This document shows, in pieces, positions 45,501 through 53,561 of a stretch of 64,000 bases of DNA; the first letter of the stretch is position 1; each line of letters opens with the position of its first letter. The stretch comes from Spirobacillus cienkowskii. GTDB lineage: Bacteria > Bdellovibrionota_B > Oligoflexia > Silvanigrellales > Silvanigrellaceae. The notes under the pieces are model-generated. The model did no database searches and had not been told where the DNA came from. It was given only the letters and a program-made list of their open reading frames with translations. The position numbers and the translations under genes are program-made. Location: the NCBI RefSeq assembly GCF_037081835.1, contig NZ_CP146516.1:124001-188000 (forward strand), read 5' to 3'.

Positions 45501-47876
45501 TTATTTGAGAACTGTGTTATAAATTATATTAATAATAATGCTTTAATTTTTAAAGATAAAATAATAAATTATTTTGAATTAAATTGTAAATCCAATCAGC
45601 TTGCAAATTATATCAAAATTAATTTTAATATTTCTAAAAGTCATTTTATTGCTATTATTCAAAATAGAAGTGATTTAATGATAATATCTATTTTAGCAAT
45701 ATTAAAGCTTGGTAAAGCATATTTACCAATAAATCCAAATACGCCAAAAGATCGTATTGATTATATATTAAAGGATGCTGATCCTATTATAGTTTTAATT
45801 GATTCTTATAATATTAAAGAATTTAATAATTGTTATAATAATTTTGTAAATGTGAATAATGTTATAGATAAAATTTCTGAGTATTCTTCAGAAAATATTA
45901 GCACCAGTGTAGCAATAAATGATTTGGCATATTTACTTTATACTTCTGGAACTACAGGCGTACCTAAAGGTGTTGCAATGCCTCATGAAAGTTGCCTTTT
46001 AAGAATTAATAAAATGGCTTCTATTAATAAAATGTCATCAAAAGATGTTTATCTTTTTAAAACAAATTATATTTTTGATGTTTCTTTTTCCGATATTTTT
46101 ACAACGCTAACTTCTGGAGCCTCTTTGGTTGTTACAGAAAACCATTTTGATATTTCCGAAATTGAATTTTTGATAAAAAAACATTTGGTAAATATTTGTC
46201 ATTTTGTACCATCTCAATTTAAGGTTTTTGCGGAGTTGGTTAATTTATTTGATTTAAAGTCAATTAATAGAATAGTTTTAAGTGGTGAGCCATTAGATAT
46301 AAGATTAATTAATAAATATTTGGATAGTATTAGATTTATAAATTATTATGGTCCAACCGAAACAGGAGAGGTTACATATAAAGAATTTTTAATAAATAAT
46401 TTTAATCATGATTTATATTTTGGGCGTATATTTATTGGCAAATTATTTGGATATTTAAAAGCTTATGTTTTGGATAAAAATTTACATTTATTGCCGATTA
46501 ATACAGTTGGTGAATTGTGTATTTCTGGTTCAAGTTTAGCAAATTATTATTGGAAAAATGAAGATTTTACTAAACAATGTTTTATTGACAATCCATTTAT
46601 TCCTATACAAAATGATGGTAAATATTTATTTCGTAAGATGTACAAAACAGGGGATCTTGTAAGATGGTTGCCAAATGGTGAATTAGAATATTTTGGTAGA
46701 ATTGATTTTCAAGTAAAGTTAAATGGATTTAGAGTAGAGTTGCAAGAGATAGAAAATGTAATAAGTTCTTACTCTGGAATAAAAAACTCAGTTGTGATAC
46801 TTTCTGAAAATAATAAATTTTTGGTTGCATATTATTTATCTGATTTATTGATTGATCACAATTTTTTACGGAATTATGTTCAAGCAAAACTTCCTACATA
46901 TATGATGCCACAGTATTTTTTGCAAATTGATGCACTGCCTTTAACAGCAAACGGCAAACTAGATGTCGCTGCTTTACCAAAAATTGATAAACATAATACT
47001 GTTAAATTTGAACTTCCAAGTAATGATATTGAAATTAAATTATTAGATTATTGGAGTGAGATATTAAATATTTCTAAAAGTAAAATTAGTATAAATTCTA
47101 GCTTTTTTGATTTGGGAGGAAATAGTTTATTTGCAATTAAGCTTTTAAATAAAATTAATAATAATTTAAGTTTTGATATTAAGCTTTCAGATATTTTTGT
47201 GAGTAAAAATATTAAAAATATTGCATTAAAAATTACGCATCAATCAAAAAATTACACACCAATTGTAGAATTAAACAAAAAATCTTCAAATCCTATCATG
47301 TTTATGGTGCATCCCGCACGCTCTGGCTGTGAAGTTTATGCGAAATTAGCAGAACATTTGCAAGATCATTTTTATTGTTTAGGAGTGGATTCTTATAATC
47401 TTAATAATGATGATAAAATTACAAGTTTAAATCATCTTTCTGATTATTATCTTAAACATATAGAAACATATATGCTAAAATGTAAGCAGCAAAATTATTA
47501 TTTTTTGGGATGGTCGTTGGGTGGTTTTATTTGTCTTGAGATTGCATCGCTTTTAGAAATTAAGGGGCATAGAAATATAAATTTATTTTTACTTGATTCA
47601 TTTTATTTTGACGATTATATGAATAAAAATAAAATGAATCTCGAAACATTTTTAAAATATGGTAAACAGGATTTTAATTTTTTAGGATTTGATAATAGTT
47701 ATATTGATAAAATTTGTACCATATATGATATTGAAGATGGGTTTTTATCGCAGAAAATTTCTTGTAAGCTGAAATTTTCTAATGTTACTTTATTAAAGGC
47801 TTTAAAATTTAGGAAAAGTGGTAATTTAAAAAATGTAAATAATTATTTAAATTATTCTATTCTTTTAAAAGAATAA
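39522..47876 (+). CDS. two-module nonribosomal peptide synthetase (C-A-T-E-C-A-T-TE)
   Basis: A 2784-residue NRPS. Domains by motif: C1 (HHAIIDG, about residue 126); A1 (YTSGTTGKPKG about 623, AYGPTE, YKTGDLVR, NGKID about 962); T1 (LGGDSI, Ser about 1017); epimerisation domain (HHLLIDTISW about 1211, EGNGRNE, TIGWFSNMFPV, FNYFG); C2 (HHSAIDGWS about 1664); A2 (YTSGTTGVPKG about 2138, YYGPTE); T2 (LGGNSL about 2531); and thioesterase (GWSLGG about 2664). It should join two residues, the first converted to D-form. Specificity residues read by alignment to GrsA: A1 D-A-W-V-F-A-A-V-M-K (hydrophobic/aromatic-like), A2 D-V-S-H-V-S-Y-E-V-K (no confident match). The N-terminal C domain implies an acyl starter or an upstream donor. 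The stop truncates the TE before its His. The SD is AGGAAG. No MbtH or PPTase gene nearby. Confidence 0.93.
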   Translation: MVQSIPLSPFQSVFYFEWKLNPQRTDYHMVIDQTIEGEINYKKLNNCLKKMIKDIFIFNAHVFEINEKFYWKKNNEVLDLEYFDKNINSEIKIFLQREFDLESGPLYRYGLFKIDENKYRLIYILHHAIIDGASAEQFYTEVSKYYNLNNYRYPISIDDQKNKIIEFSLKLENEIKKYYNICYDFWMSKIENYDVLNTEFLIENIDFNKNDRVELTNQKIFGINEIYFSITGEYFDKLSAIRKKFAITNYLFSKIVYAITLYKYTNQNNFIIAYPISIKEGIELFYGANVNINFIPFNINGEKTIKELILETKIFLKSLKNEEYRLNYFPMYNVFSKKSNKFSSIGFSSAFLQQTSFNFNNLNVQPTKNSNIALTHDFAFEVQQFSNEIKFRINYKNKKISKQLIENLCKNYKNIFNQIIDFMFNKRDELCKLKINQLHLLDKFEEKKVIYDWNKKYEKKFKYKKPIEYLENHAVKFPKNNALHFNGKNMSYSELNNKANILSNYLIDKFNVHKGDYVGLLMERSEHLIIAILSVLKSGAVYVPIDPEYPFDRIKFIIDDTKLNILLMNNNIRITKKNKNKINFNLLNILIFNDEFLDKNNINKYRNNPNINAGKKDISYLIYTSGTTGKPKGVLIKNESVSNLIEFQKNNLKNEFFNKKIKVLFFSSFVFDAHVWELISGLLLGNQLYLVDEETRQDYNLLAKFIDDNGINLAVLPPVILNKERPLNLDVLFFAGDKTNSLIVKEYLKENKVIYNAYGPTENTVMCFMHKYTNFLEANCIGSLVYNHKAYILDDSLQPLPDGAIGELYLTGVGLCAGYLNRDSLNQVKFLKNPFQNQNEIKHNINSKIYKTGDLVRRLSNGKIEYIGRNDFQVKISGVRIELEEIENTILSIKGIKKVYILAKELDTSSLNYNKTIICYYVSDKSIKDNQIIEYLQKVLPHFMIPKFYINLDKFPLNNNGKIDIKLLPNPEIKESLNIVTPRNSIEQKLCSIWAEILGLNISFIGIHSDFFSLGGDSIKAIQAVSRIRSSYKLTLNVKDILKLKTIENISKYIELLLNKQSSLNYLSNIEAASGEYPLLPIQKWFFANNFANFEHWNHYFLIKTSILDLENLKQSINKLINIHDTFKISFKKNNNNWIQVYKDKKIDTDLKILNIKDLISCDESIDFNNELLNVLKDWQNSFNLEHGPLYSFGYIYGFNNNTARIFVAVHHLLIDTISWKIIQNDLFNLYYNNELLLKRTSYLKWAEKIKNYSSENFNEKKYWDDVLNNFKLINNYLMSYLLINKSKDINYCTVEFELSETRLILDKVNPIFNTTVQDLLISVMVSALYNITHSKEHYIMMEGNGRNEVDSTFDILDTIGWFSNMFPVKLEVKKTFAEQICYVKDYFKKVPNNGIGYGAFYSYSSKLSPKILFNYFGIIEQNKEIFNSQDNKWSLVQENSGRSFYSSKFKDFYICCNSLIFNQKLYVYFEGQIIKNSLNNFGVLFKKYLIDSINEIAKYDRKYLTLSDVDFFISQNYLNNIQFKNEIDYILPTTYLQSGLIYHSLNKQYDDCAYFNQISFNYEGNLNLEQLKIAWENTAKKHEIFRLRFAWDEEIIQIIDKNTKLDWRYIDISKKNILQKNQFIKNYKTKDRLEYFNLKNGKLIRICIIKQYKNLYTCLFSAHHSAIDGWSIAILLSEVHDLYNKCEKIIKNKYDTVYSDTFKLISKEMDKNIDYWNNCIKTMENNLDLSCLFCNSAKNNKLYFANYRHIRTQKEKILNIDNSNFDNIKSLSVRYSVTINAIVFFAFCKLLSVYGNAEKMVIGTTVSGRNLPIFGVENVVGLLINTLPFYVNFAKKSNTKIIEIIKLLQDKINEMNEKSHADFFKIYNGENRLFDVIFVYENYPMQFSNKIDESLSICYDEVYETLDYPLSAIVYKLENGIQIKIKYAGELFEDLIIDEMLEYFVGVLNKVVIYPEEVFKKVSFINTQQENLVRNLNISTDIDFTKCSSIIDLFENCVINYINNNALIFKDKIINYFELNCKSNQLANYIKINFNISKSHFIAIIQNRSDLMIISILAILKLGKAYLPINPNTPKDRIDYILKDADPIIVLIDSYNIKEFNNCYNNFVNVNNVIDKISEYSSENISTSVAINDLAYLLYTSGTTGVPKGVAMPHESCLLRINKMASINKMSSKDVYLFKTNYIFDVSFSDIFTTLTSGASLVVTENHFDISEIEFLIKKHLVNICHFVPSQFKVFAELVNLFDLKSINRIVLSGEPLDIRLINKYLDSIRFINYYGPTETGEVTYKEFLINNFNHDLYFGRIFIGKLFGYLKAYVLDKNLHLLPINTVGELCISGSSLANYYWKNEDFTKQCFIDNPFIPIQNDGKYLFRKMYKTGDLVRWLPNGELEYFGRIDFQVKLNGFRVELQEIENVISSYSGIKNSVVILSENNKFLVAYYLSDLLIDHNFLRNYVQAKLPTYMMPQYFLQIDALPLTANGKLDVAALPKIDKHNTVKFELPSNDIEIKLLDYWSEILNISKSKISINSSFFDLGGNSLFAIKLLNKINNNLSFDIKLSDIFVSKNIKNIALKITHQSKNYTPIVELNKKSSNPIMFMVHPARSGCEVYAKLAEHLQDHFYCLGVDSYNLNNDDKITSLNHLSDYYLKHIETYMLKCKQQNYYFLGWSLGGFICLEIASLLEIKGHRNINLFLLDSFYFDDYMNKNKMNLETFLKYGKQDFNFLGFDNSYIDKICTIYDIEDGFLSQKISCKLKFSNVTLLKALKFRKSGNLKNVNNYLNYSILLKE

Positions 47877-48000
47877 TAATATTTCTAATTTATTAGATGA
47901 TGTGAGTAAATTAAAAATTATTGATGTTCCTTCTGCGACGCATTTAAGTATTATAAATGAATTTGATACAATTAAAACAGCAATAATTAATAGTATTTAA
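47872..48000 (+). pseudogene. displaced C-terminal end of the NRPS thioesterase (+1 frame)
   Basis: The +1 frame is open from 47869 to the TAA at 47998. It encodes a thioesterase-like ending with 'KIIDVPSATHLSII', where His (codon 47941-47943) sits where the catalytic His (G.H..ml) of alpha/beta-hydrolase thioesterases is expected. It has no start and abuts the NRPS stop at 47874. The remaining 47998-48139 holds only A/T-rich sequence and the malic enzyme SD. Confidence 0.7.
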
Positions 48001-48139
48001 AAATTTTAATTATTTTTGATTTTTATTTTTAAATATTTATAATTTAATTATCATATTGCAAGAAATTTAGTGACGGAGTATTGTTTACCGATCTTCCAAA
48101 TTGCCGTTTTGTTTGTAACACAAAAAGAGGACATTAAAT

Positions 48140-50419
48140 ATGAGTTTAAAAGAAGAAGCTTTGCACTATCATCGTAAAGGGCGTAAAGGAAAAATTGAAA
48201 CAGGTATAACCAAAGAGTGTAAAAATCAAAAAGATATTACCTTAGCATATTCTCCTGGCGTTGCTGAACCTTGCAAAGAAATCGCAAGAGATCCTTCTTT
48301 GGTTTATGAGTACACCGCTAAAGGTAATTTAGTCGCGGTTGTTACAAATGGAACGGCGGTATTGGGTCTTGGAGCGATTGGTCCATTAGCAGGAAAACCT
48401 GTTATGGAAGGTAAAGCAGTGCTTTTTAAAATGTTTGCAGATATTGATTGTTACGATATTGAATTGAATGCTAAAACTCCAGAAGAAATAATTAGTGCAT
48501 GTAAAATGTTAGAACCGACTTTTGGTGGCATTAATTTAGAAGACATTAAAGCGCCTGAATGTTTTGAAGTCGAAGAACGATTGCGAGAAGAGTTAGATAT
48601 TCCTGTTTTTCATGATGATCAGCATGGTACGGCAATTGTAAGCGGTGCGGCTTTATTAAATGCATGCGAAATTACAAAACGCAAAATTTCTGATGTGAAA
48701 TGTGTTGTGAATGGTGCAGGTGCTGCAGCTATTGCTTGTGCGCAAATGTATATAAACTTAGGGCTCAAAAAGGAAAATTTAATTTTATGCGATTCTAAGG
48801 GTGTTGTTTATAAAGGCCGCACAGAAGGAATGAATAAATATAAGGCTCGCTTTGAAAACGACACTAAAAAAAGAACTCTTGCCGAAGCAATCAAAGGGGT
48901 CGATTTTTTTTGTGGTTTAAGTGTTGCAGGGGCTGTTACTAAAGAAATGGTTAAGTCCATGGCTAAAGACCCTATTATATTTGCTATGGCAAATCCTGAC
49001 CCAGAAATTTCTCCGGCTGATATTAAGTCAGTGCGAAGTGATGCAATAATTGCCACAGGAAGATCAGATTATCCCAATCAAGTGAACAATGTTCTTGGTT
49101 ACCCTTATATCTTTAGAGGAGCCATGGACGTTTTATCAACTCGTATCAACGAAGATATGAAAATGGCGGCTGTGCATGCCATAGCGGCTTTAGCAAAAGA
49201 AGATATTCCAGAGAGTGTCACGAAGTCTTATGCAAGCAGTACATTGCAAGGTTTTGGCAGAGAATACTTAATTCCTAAACCTTTTGATCCAAGGCTTTTA
49301 TTGCGTGTGGCGCCCGCTGTGGCAAAAGCTGCGCTTGCAACAAAAGTGGCAAGAAAAAACATCGATATTGAGCATTATGTTGATTTGTTGGAGTCTCGTT
49401 TGGGTGTCCTGCAATCAGTAACTCGAAAAATTAAAAGAAGTGTTGTTGTGGCAAATAGAACAAGCGGCAAAAAACTAAGAGTGGTGTTGCCAGAAGGTGC
49501 TAGCCTAAAAATTTTAAAAGCTGCAGAAATTGTTTGTGCCGAAGAAATTTGTGAGCCAATTTTAATTGGTGATATTCAAAAAATTAGAAGTTTAATTCAA
49601 GATGCAAAGTTAGATAAACTTTTAACTCAGGTTGAAATTATTGACCCATCAGAAGATAAAAGATCAGAAAAATATGCTTCATTGTTGTTAGAAAAAAGAG
49701 CGCGAAAAGGTGTGACACGTATGGGTGCATATGAACTTGTTACGGGTGATCATCATTACTTTGCAACAATGATGGTTGAAACAGGTGATGCCGATGCGTT
49801 TTGTTCTGGAGTGCATCATAATTATGGAGATGCAATAAGACCTGCCTTACAAATAATTGGTACCCAAACAGATAAAGTTCTTGCTGGTATTTATATGTTG
49901 CTGTGGAAAGAAAGAAGCATATTTGTTGCTGATACAACAGTGAATATTAACTCCAATGCAGAACAATTGGCGCAAATCGCAATTCAAACGCATGACATGG
50001 CTAAAATATATTTAAGTGAGCAGCCAAGAGTGGCTATGCTAAGTTTTAGTAATTTTGGCAGTACCAAGCATCCAGAGTCTGATAAAGTGTGTAAGGCTAC
50101 AGGTATTGTAAAAAAACTGCGCCCAGACATAGAAATTGATGGAGAAATGCAAGCCGATTTTGCGCTTTCATCAGAATTATTAGAACATTCTTATGGTTTT
50201 TCAACTCTTAAAGGTCCTGCAAATGTTTTGATATTTCCTGATTTGACGTCAGGAAATATTGCTTACAAGCTTTTAGGAAAATTAGGAGGTGCAACATCAA
50301 TAGGTCCAATTCTGACTGGAATGAAAAAACCTGTTAATGTTTTAGCGCGAAATTCGGACATCGATGAAATTGTTAATTTAATTACATTTACAGTTCATAG
50401 GGTACAAAATGGAATGTAA
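48140..50419 (+). CDS. maeB: NADP-type malic enzyme with phosphotransacetylase-like domain
   Basis: A 759-residue multidomain malic enzyme. The N-terminal malic domain (about 1-430) has '[13 protein letters not shown]', 'VLGLGAIGP', '[12 protein letters not shown]' and the NAD(P)-binding '[13 protein letters not shown]'. The C-terminal domain (about 435-759) is phosphotransacetylase-like ('RVVLPEGAS', 'LSFSNFGS', '[11 protein letters not shown]'). It decarboxylates malate to pyruvate, yielding NADPH; the PTA-like domain is regulatory in characterised MaeB proteins (acetyl-CoA sensing). The SD GAGG is 8 bases before the ATG. Its stop abuts the stop of the convergent PepQ gene with no spacer. 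Confidence 0.95.
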   Translation: MSLKEEALHYHRKGRKGKIETGITKECKNQKDITLAYSPGVAEPCKEIARDPSLVYEYTAKGNLVAVVTNGTAVLGLGAIGPLAGKPVMEGKAVLFKMFADIDCYDIELNAKTPEEIISACKMLEPTFGGINLEDIKAPECFEVEERLREELDIPVFHDDQHGTAIVSGAALLNACEITKRKISDVKCVVNGAGAAAIACAQMYINLGLKKENLILCDSKGVVYKGRTEGMNKYKARFENDTKKRTLAEAIKGVDFFCGLSVAGAVTKEMVKSMAKDPIIFAMANPDPEISPADIKSVRSDAIIATGRSDYPNQVNNVLGYPYIFRGAMDVLSTRINEDMKMAAVHAIAALAKEDIPESVTKSYASSTLQGFGREYLIPKPFDPRLLLRVAPAVAKAALATKVARKNIDIEHYVDLLESRLGVLQSVTRKIKRSVVVANRTSGKKLRVVLPEGASLKILKAAEIVCAEEICEPILIGDIQKIRSLIQDAKLDKLLTQVEIIDPSEDKRSEKYASLLLEKRARKGVTRMGAYELVTGDHHYFATMMVETGDADAFCSGVHHNYGDAIRPALQIIGTQTDKVLAGIYMLLWKERSIFVADTTVNINSNAEQLAQIAIQTHDMAKIYLSEQPRVAMLSFSNFGSTKHPESDKVCKATGIVKKLRPDIEIDGEMQADFALSSELLEHSYGFSTLKGPANVLIFPDLTSGNIAYKLLGKLGGATSIGPILTGMKKPVNVLARNSDIDEIVNLITFTVHRVQNGM

Positions 50420-51745
50420 TTAAGGCAAATGTTCTCTTGTTAAATTTCGGTAAGAATTTTGCAGTGGCACAACGTTATCTTCAATGCGAATACCTCCATA
50501 AGGAGTGAGTTTTTCAATTATATCCCAATTTATTTTGTTAGCATGTTTATTATTTTGTTTAAATTGGTTAAGCAATGATTGAATAAAGTAGATGCCTGGT
50601 TCTATTGTAACAATCACCGAGTTTTCTAAGGTTCCAACAAACCTTAAAGAGCGATATAAAACATTTGGGGGGTTTTCTGGTGCAAAATTGCCGCTTTCAT
50701 TTAGCTGTTTTCCGCCAATATCGTGTACTTGTACACCCAACATATGTCCAAGGCCATGTGGCATAAAAACTTTTGTAATTCCTTCTTTTAGTGCGAGTTC
50801 ATAATCTCCAGCAATTTTTAGAATTCCTACTTTTTCTAGTGCTCTAGCTAATTTAATGTGACATTGTTCGTGTAAAGAAGGGAAATAAAGCCCCGACTTT
50901 ACTTCATGACAGAGCTCTTGTTGTATTTTTTCTGTTTCAGCAAGTAATTCTAGAAATAATGGATCACACTGATTTGTTGCATAGGTTCTTGTAATATCTG
51001 AGCCATAATGAAAAAATTTTGCTCCGCTATCAATTAAAAGGACTTGGCCGTTGCGGTTTTTATTTCGCCCATGATAATGCAGTATGGCGCCATTTTGATT
51101 GAGCGCAACGATGCCAGTGTAAGGCAATTCGTGATCGGTGCATTCTATTGCATTGAGATAGGCCATATGAATTTCGTATTCAGAGGCTCCGCTTAAAAAA
51201 GCAACTTTTGCAGCATTGTGTCCTTTTGCGGCAATTTTATTGGCCTCTGAGAGGCAAAATATTTCAAAATTAGATTTAAAACGCCTGTACCAGTTAAGGC
51301 GCGCTTCAACAAGCTCGCAATTGAGCTTGATGTTTTTTGTCGCAGCGAATTTGGTATCGTTACCAATAAATACGCTATAAGACAGATCTCCAAGAGATTC
51401 CCAAATTTTATCAATAGTTGTCACTTCTCTAATTTCAAACTCTGAAGTCCAAAACGAGTTTTCGAGTTTGGTATGGAAATGCCAATAGTCATCAGGAGAA
51501 TAATAGACAAGAATAGGTTTTTTTCCTGATTCATATTTAATAACGTGATAGGGCCCATTTGCAGGACACCAGTGTGCAAAATGTGGGTTAACTCTAAACG
51601 GAGCTTCGGAGTCGTCAGAAAAATACGTAAAAGGTTCTCCAGCGCCTAAAAGAAGTGACTTGTAATTTTGTGCTTGTAAGATTTTGTCTGCATCGACCAT
51701 TCTCTTTTGAAGATGTTCTTTAAAAAGTGTATCTAAATTAATCAT
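50420..51745 (-). CDS. pepQ: Xaa-Pro dipeptidase
   Basis: A 441-residue M24-family metallopeptidase. The N-terminal domain matches bacterial PepQ ('FTYFSDDSEAPFRVNPHFAHW', 'DYWHF'). The C-terminal pita-bread domain carries the dimetal ligands: D in 'LLIDSGAKF', D in 'GSDITRTY', H in 'MPHGLGHMLG', E in 'VTIEPGIYF', and E in 'IRIEDNVV'. It hydrolyses X-Pro dipeptides in the cytoplasm. The start is the ATG at 51745 with GGAGC 7 bases before; the longer frame to 51775 begins with a non-homologous segment. The about 300 bases upstream (51746-52044) contain no gene I can support, only A/T-rich intergenic DNA. Confidence 0.94.
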   Translation of the reverse strand: MINLDTLFKEHLQKRMVDADKILQAQNYKSLLLGAGEPFTYFSDDSEAPFRVNPHFAHWCPANGPYHVIKYESGKKPILVYYSPDDYWHFHTKLENSFWTSEFEIREVTTIDKIWESLGDLSYSVFIGNDTKFAATKNIKLNCELVEARLNWYRRFKSNFEIFCLSEANKIAAKGHNAAKVAFLSGASEYEIHMAYLNAIECTDHELPYTGIVALNQNGAILHYHGRNKNRNGQVLLIDSGAKFFHYGSDITRTYATNQCDPLFLELLAETEKIQQELCHEVKSGLYFPSLHEQCHIKLARALEKVGILKIAGDYELALKEGITKVFMPHGLGHMLGVQVHDIGGKQLNESGNFAPENPPNVLYRSLRFVGTLENSVIVTIEPGIYFIQSLLNQFKQNNKHANKINWDIIEKLTPYGGIRIEDNVVPLQNSYRNLTREHLP

Positions 51746-52044
51746 ATAATGTGCTCCATAATTTTGATATACCACGAAATATTTAACCTCTATTTTAGCC
51801 TAATGTGAAGAGATTTTTTATTTTTTTGTAATATGAATAGAAATTTATCTTTTGTTCTGGTAATTTCGGGTAAAATTTTTAAATTTTAATGATTGAGAGC
51901 TGTTTTTGGCTTTTTGTATTTTATTGAGAATATTTGCAATTATATTGAATGTTGTGATACTAATTGGACTGAATTTTTATAAACCTTTTTTGGTTTTAAT
52001 ATTTTAAACTTTTATTTAAGATTAAAAAGATGTTGGTATAGAAC

Positions 52045-52692
52045 ATGTTAGATTATGAACAATATGGAAATAGAAAATTTATTTTATCTTCGCTTTATAA
52101 TTATGAAACTCAGATTGTAAATGGATTATTTAAAAATTATGAATTTGAAAATTTAAATAATATTAAAGAGTTTGATAGTTTTATAAAAAAGAATCCTAAT
52201 TGTTTTGATAGAACATGTTTAAAAGGCCATCTAACAGGATCAGCTTTTATTATTAATTCAAAAATAAATAAAGTTTTGTTTACTTATCATGCAAAACTAA
52301 AAAAGTGGTTGCAATTGGGAGGGCATTGTGATGGAGATTTTTTGGTTCATAATGTCGCAATTAAAGAAGCAAAAGAAGAATCGGGTTTAGAAAATTTTTA
52401 TTACTTAGATTTATTTAATTTTCCAAAATTTTATTCTGATGCAACATTAAATAAAATACACCCTATCCCTTTTGATATTGATATTCATTTTATACCAGCT
52501 AGAAAAAATGAGCCTAGTCATTTTCATTATGATGTCTGCTATCTTTTGACAGCTGATGAACAGAGTCATGTTACAATAAGTGACGAATCAATTGACTTAA
52601 AGTGGATCTCATTTTCTGAAATACATTATTATACAAAAGAAGTAAGTATTTCTAGGCAATTACAAAAAATTAAAACATTAATTAATTTTTAA
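52045..52692 (+). CDS. NUDIX hydrolase
   Basis: A 215-residue protein with a NUDIX domain in the middle. The box reads 'GGHCDGDFLVHNVAIKEAKEESGL': G-x5-x-x7-KE-x-x-EE-x-G-L, in which the first Glu of the canonical motif is replaced by Phe but the metal-binding EExG is intact. This matches the subgroup with GGH-x-DGD at the start. It should hydrolyse a nucleoside diphosphate-linked compound; substrate unknown. It is followed after 13 bases by a HAD phosphatase on the same strand, so the two may be co-transcribed as metabolite-clearing enzymes. Confidence 0.88.
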   Translation: MLDYEQYGNRKFILSSLYNYETQIVNGLFKNYEFENLNNIKEFDSFIKKNPNCFDRTCLKGHLTGSAFIINSKINKVLFTYHAKLKKWLQLGGHCDGDFLVHNVAIKEAKEESGLENFYYLDLFNFPKFYSDATLNKIHPIPFDIDIHFIPARKNEPSHFHYDVCYLLTADEQSHVTISDESIDLKWISFSEIHYYTKEVSISRQLQKIKTLINF

Positions 52693-52705
52693 AGGATGAT
52701 ATTAA

Positions 52706-53518
52706 ATGAAAGCTGTTGCTCTGGATTTAGATGGTACGTTATTAAATAGTAAAAATTTAGTATCTGATTATTCTAAAAGAATTTTAAATGATATTTCTAA
52801 AATAGGAATTAAAGTTGTGCTAGCGAGTGCTAGACCTGTTCGATCTGTATTACAAATAGCAAAAGATATTGGTGGCATGGAAGACCAGTTTATAATAGCC
52901 TCCAATGGAGCATTGATTGCAAATTTTTCTGGGGAAATTTTATATAAAAAATCAATTCCTAAAAATATTATTGCTGATACCTGGGAAACAATTAGTCATT
53001 ATACAAAATCTAATCCTAAAGAAGAAGTTACGGTTCATATTTATTCTGAATTTAAATGGCTAATTCCTTTTTATACTGAGAGTGCACAAACTGAAATTAA
53101 AACTATAGGTTTTTCTCCAGATATTGTAGGAAAAGAAGCCTTTAATATTGAAAGTGCAGAAAAAATTATGATTGTCGCAAAACCAGATTGTATTCAAAAT
53201 ATTATAAAATTTATAAAAGATAGTAAAATTAAATTAAATGCTGTTCTTTCAAAACCAGATTATCTTGAAATAAATGCAGAAAATGTAACTAAGTATTCTG
53301 GTGTTTTTGAATATGCCAAATTAAAAAATATCTCTGTAGATAATATTATGGCATTTGGCGATGGAGACAATGACGAGCTCATGCTAAAAAATTGTGGTTT
53401 TGGTATTGCTATGTCAAATGCTTCTGAGCGTGCAAAAATGGCTGCTAAACATGTTACTTTAAGTAATGATGAAGATGGTGTCGCAAGATTTTTAGAAAAC
53501 CATTTTTTAAAAAAATAA
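52706..53518 (+). CDS. Cof-type HAD phosphatase (subfamily IIB)
   Basis: A 270-residue protein with HAD motifs: I 'DLDGTLLNS' (nucleophile D in residues 7-9), II 'LASARP', III Lys in 'LSKPDYLEI' region and IV 'GDGDNDELML' (about 218). The large insert between motifs II and III is the C2B cap of the Cof family. Likely a phosphatase of sugar phosphates, FMN/PLP or similar small metabolites; the exact substrate is not readable. The SD AAGGATG precedes the ATG. It ends 16 bases from the convergent leuS stop, and the shared region forms a hairpin. Confidence 0.9.
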   Translation: MKAVALDLDGTLLNSKNLVSDYSKRILNDISKIGIKVVLASARPVRSVLQIAKDIGGMEDQFIIASNGALIANFSGEILYKKSIPKNIIADTWETISHYTKSNPKEEVTVHIYSEFKWLIPFYTESAQTEIKTIGFSPDIVGKEAFNIESAEKIMIVAKPDCIQNIIKFIKDSKIKLNAVLSKPDYLEINAENVTKYSGVFEYAKLKNISVDNIMAFGDGDNDELMLKNCGFGIAMSNASERAKMAAKHVTLSNDEDGVARFLENHFLKK

Positions 53519-53523
53519 CTAAA

Positions 53524-53561
53524 TAATAGAATATTAAATTACAAAATTTAATATTCTATTA
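53524..53561 (-). terminator. 17-bp perfect hairpin overlapping the leuS stop
   Basis: Arms 53524-53540 and 53545-53561 are perfectly complementary (taatagaatattaaatt / aatttaatattctatta) with a four-base loop. The hairpin begins inside the last leuS codons and includes its stop. On the minus strand it is followed by U-rich sequence (UUUAGUUAUUUUUU), fitting an unusual low-GC terminator for leuS. Confidence 0.5.
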
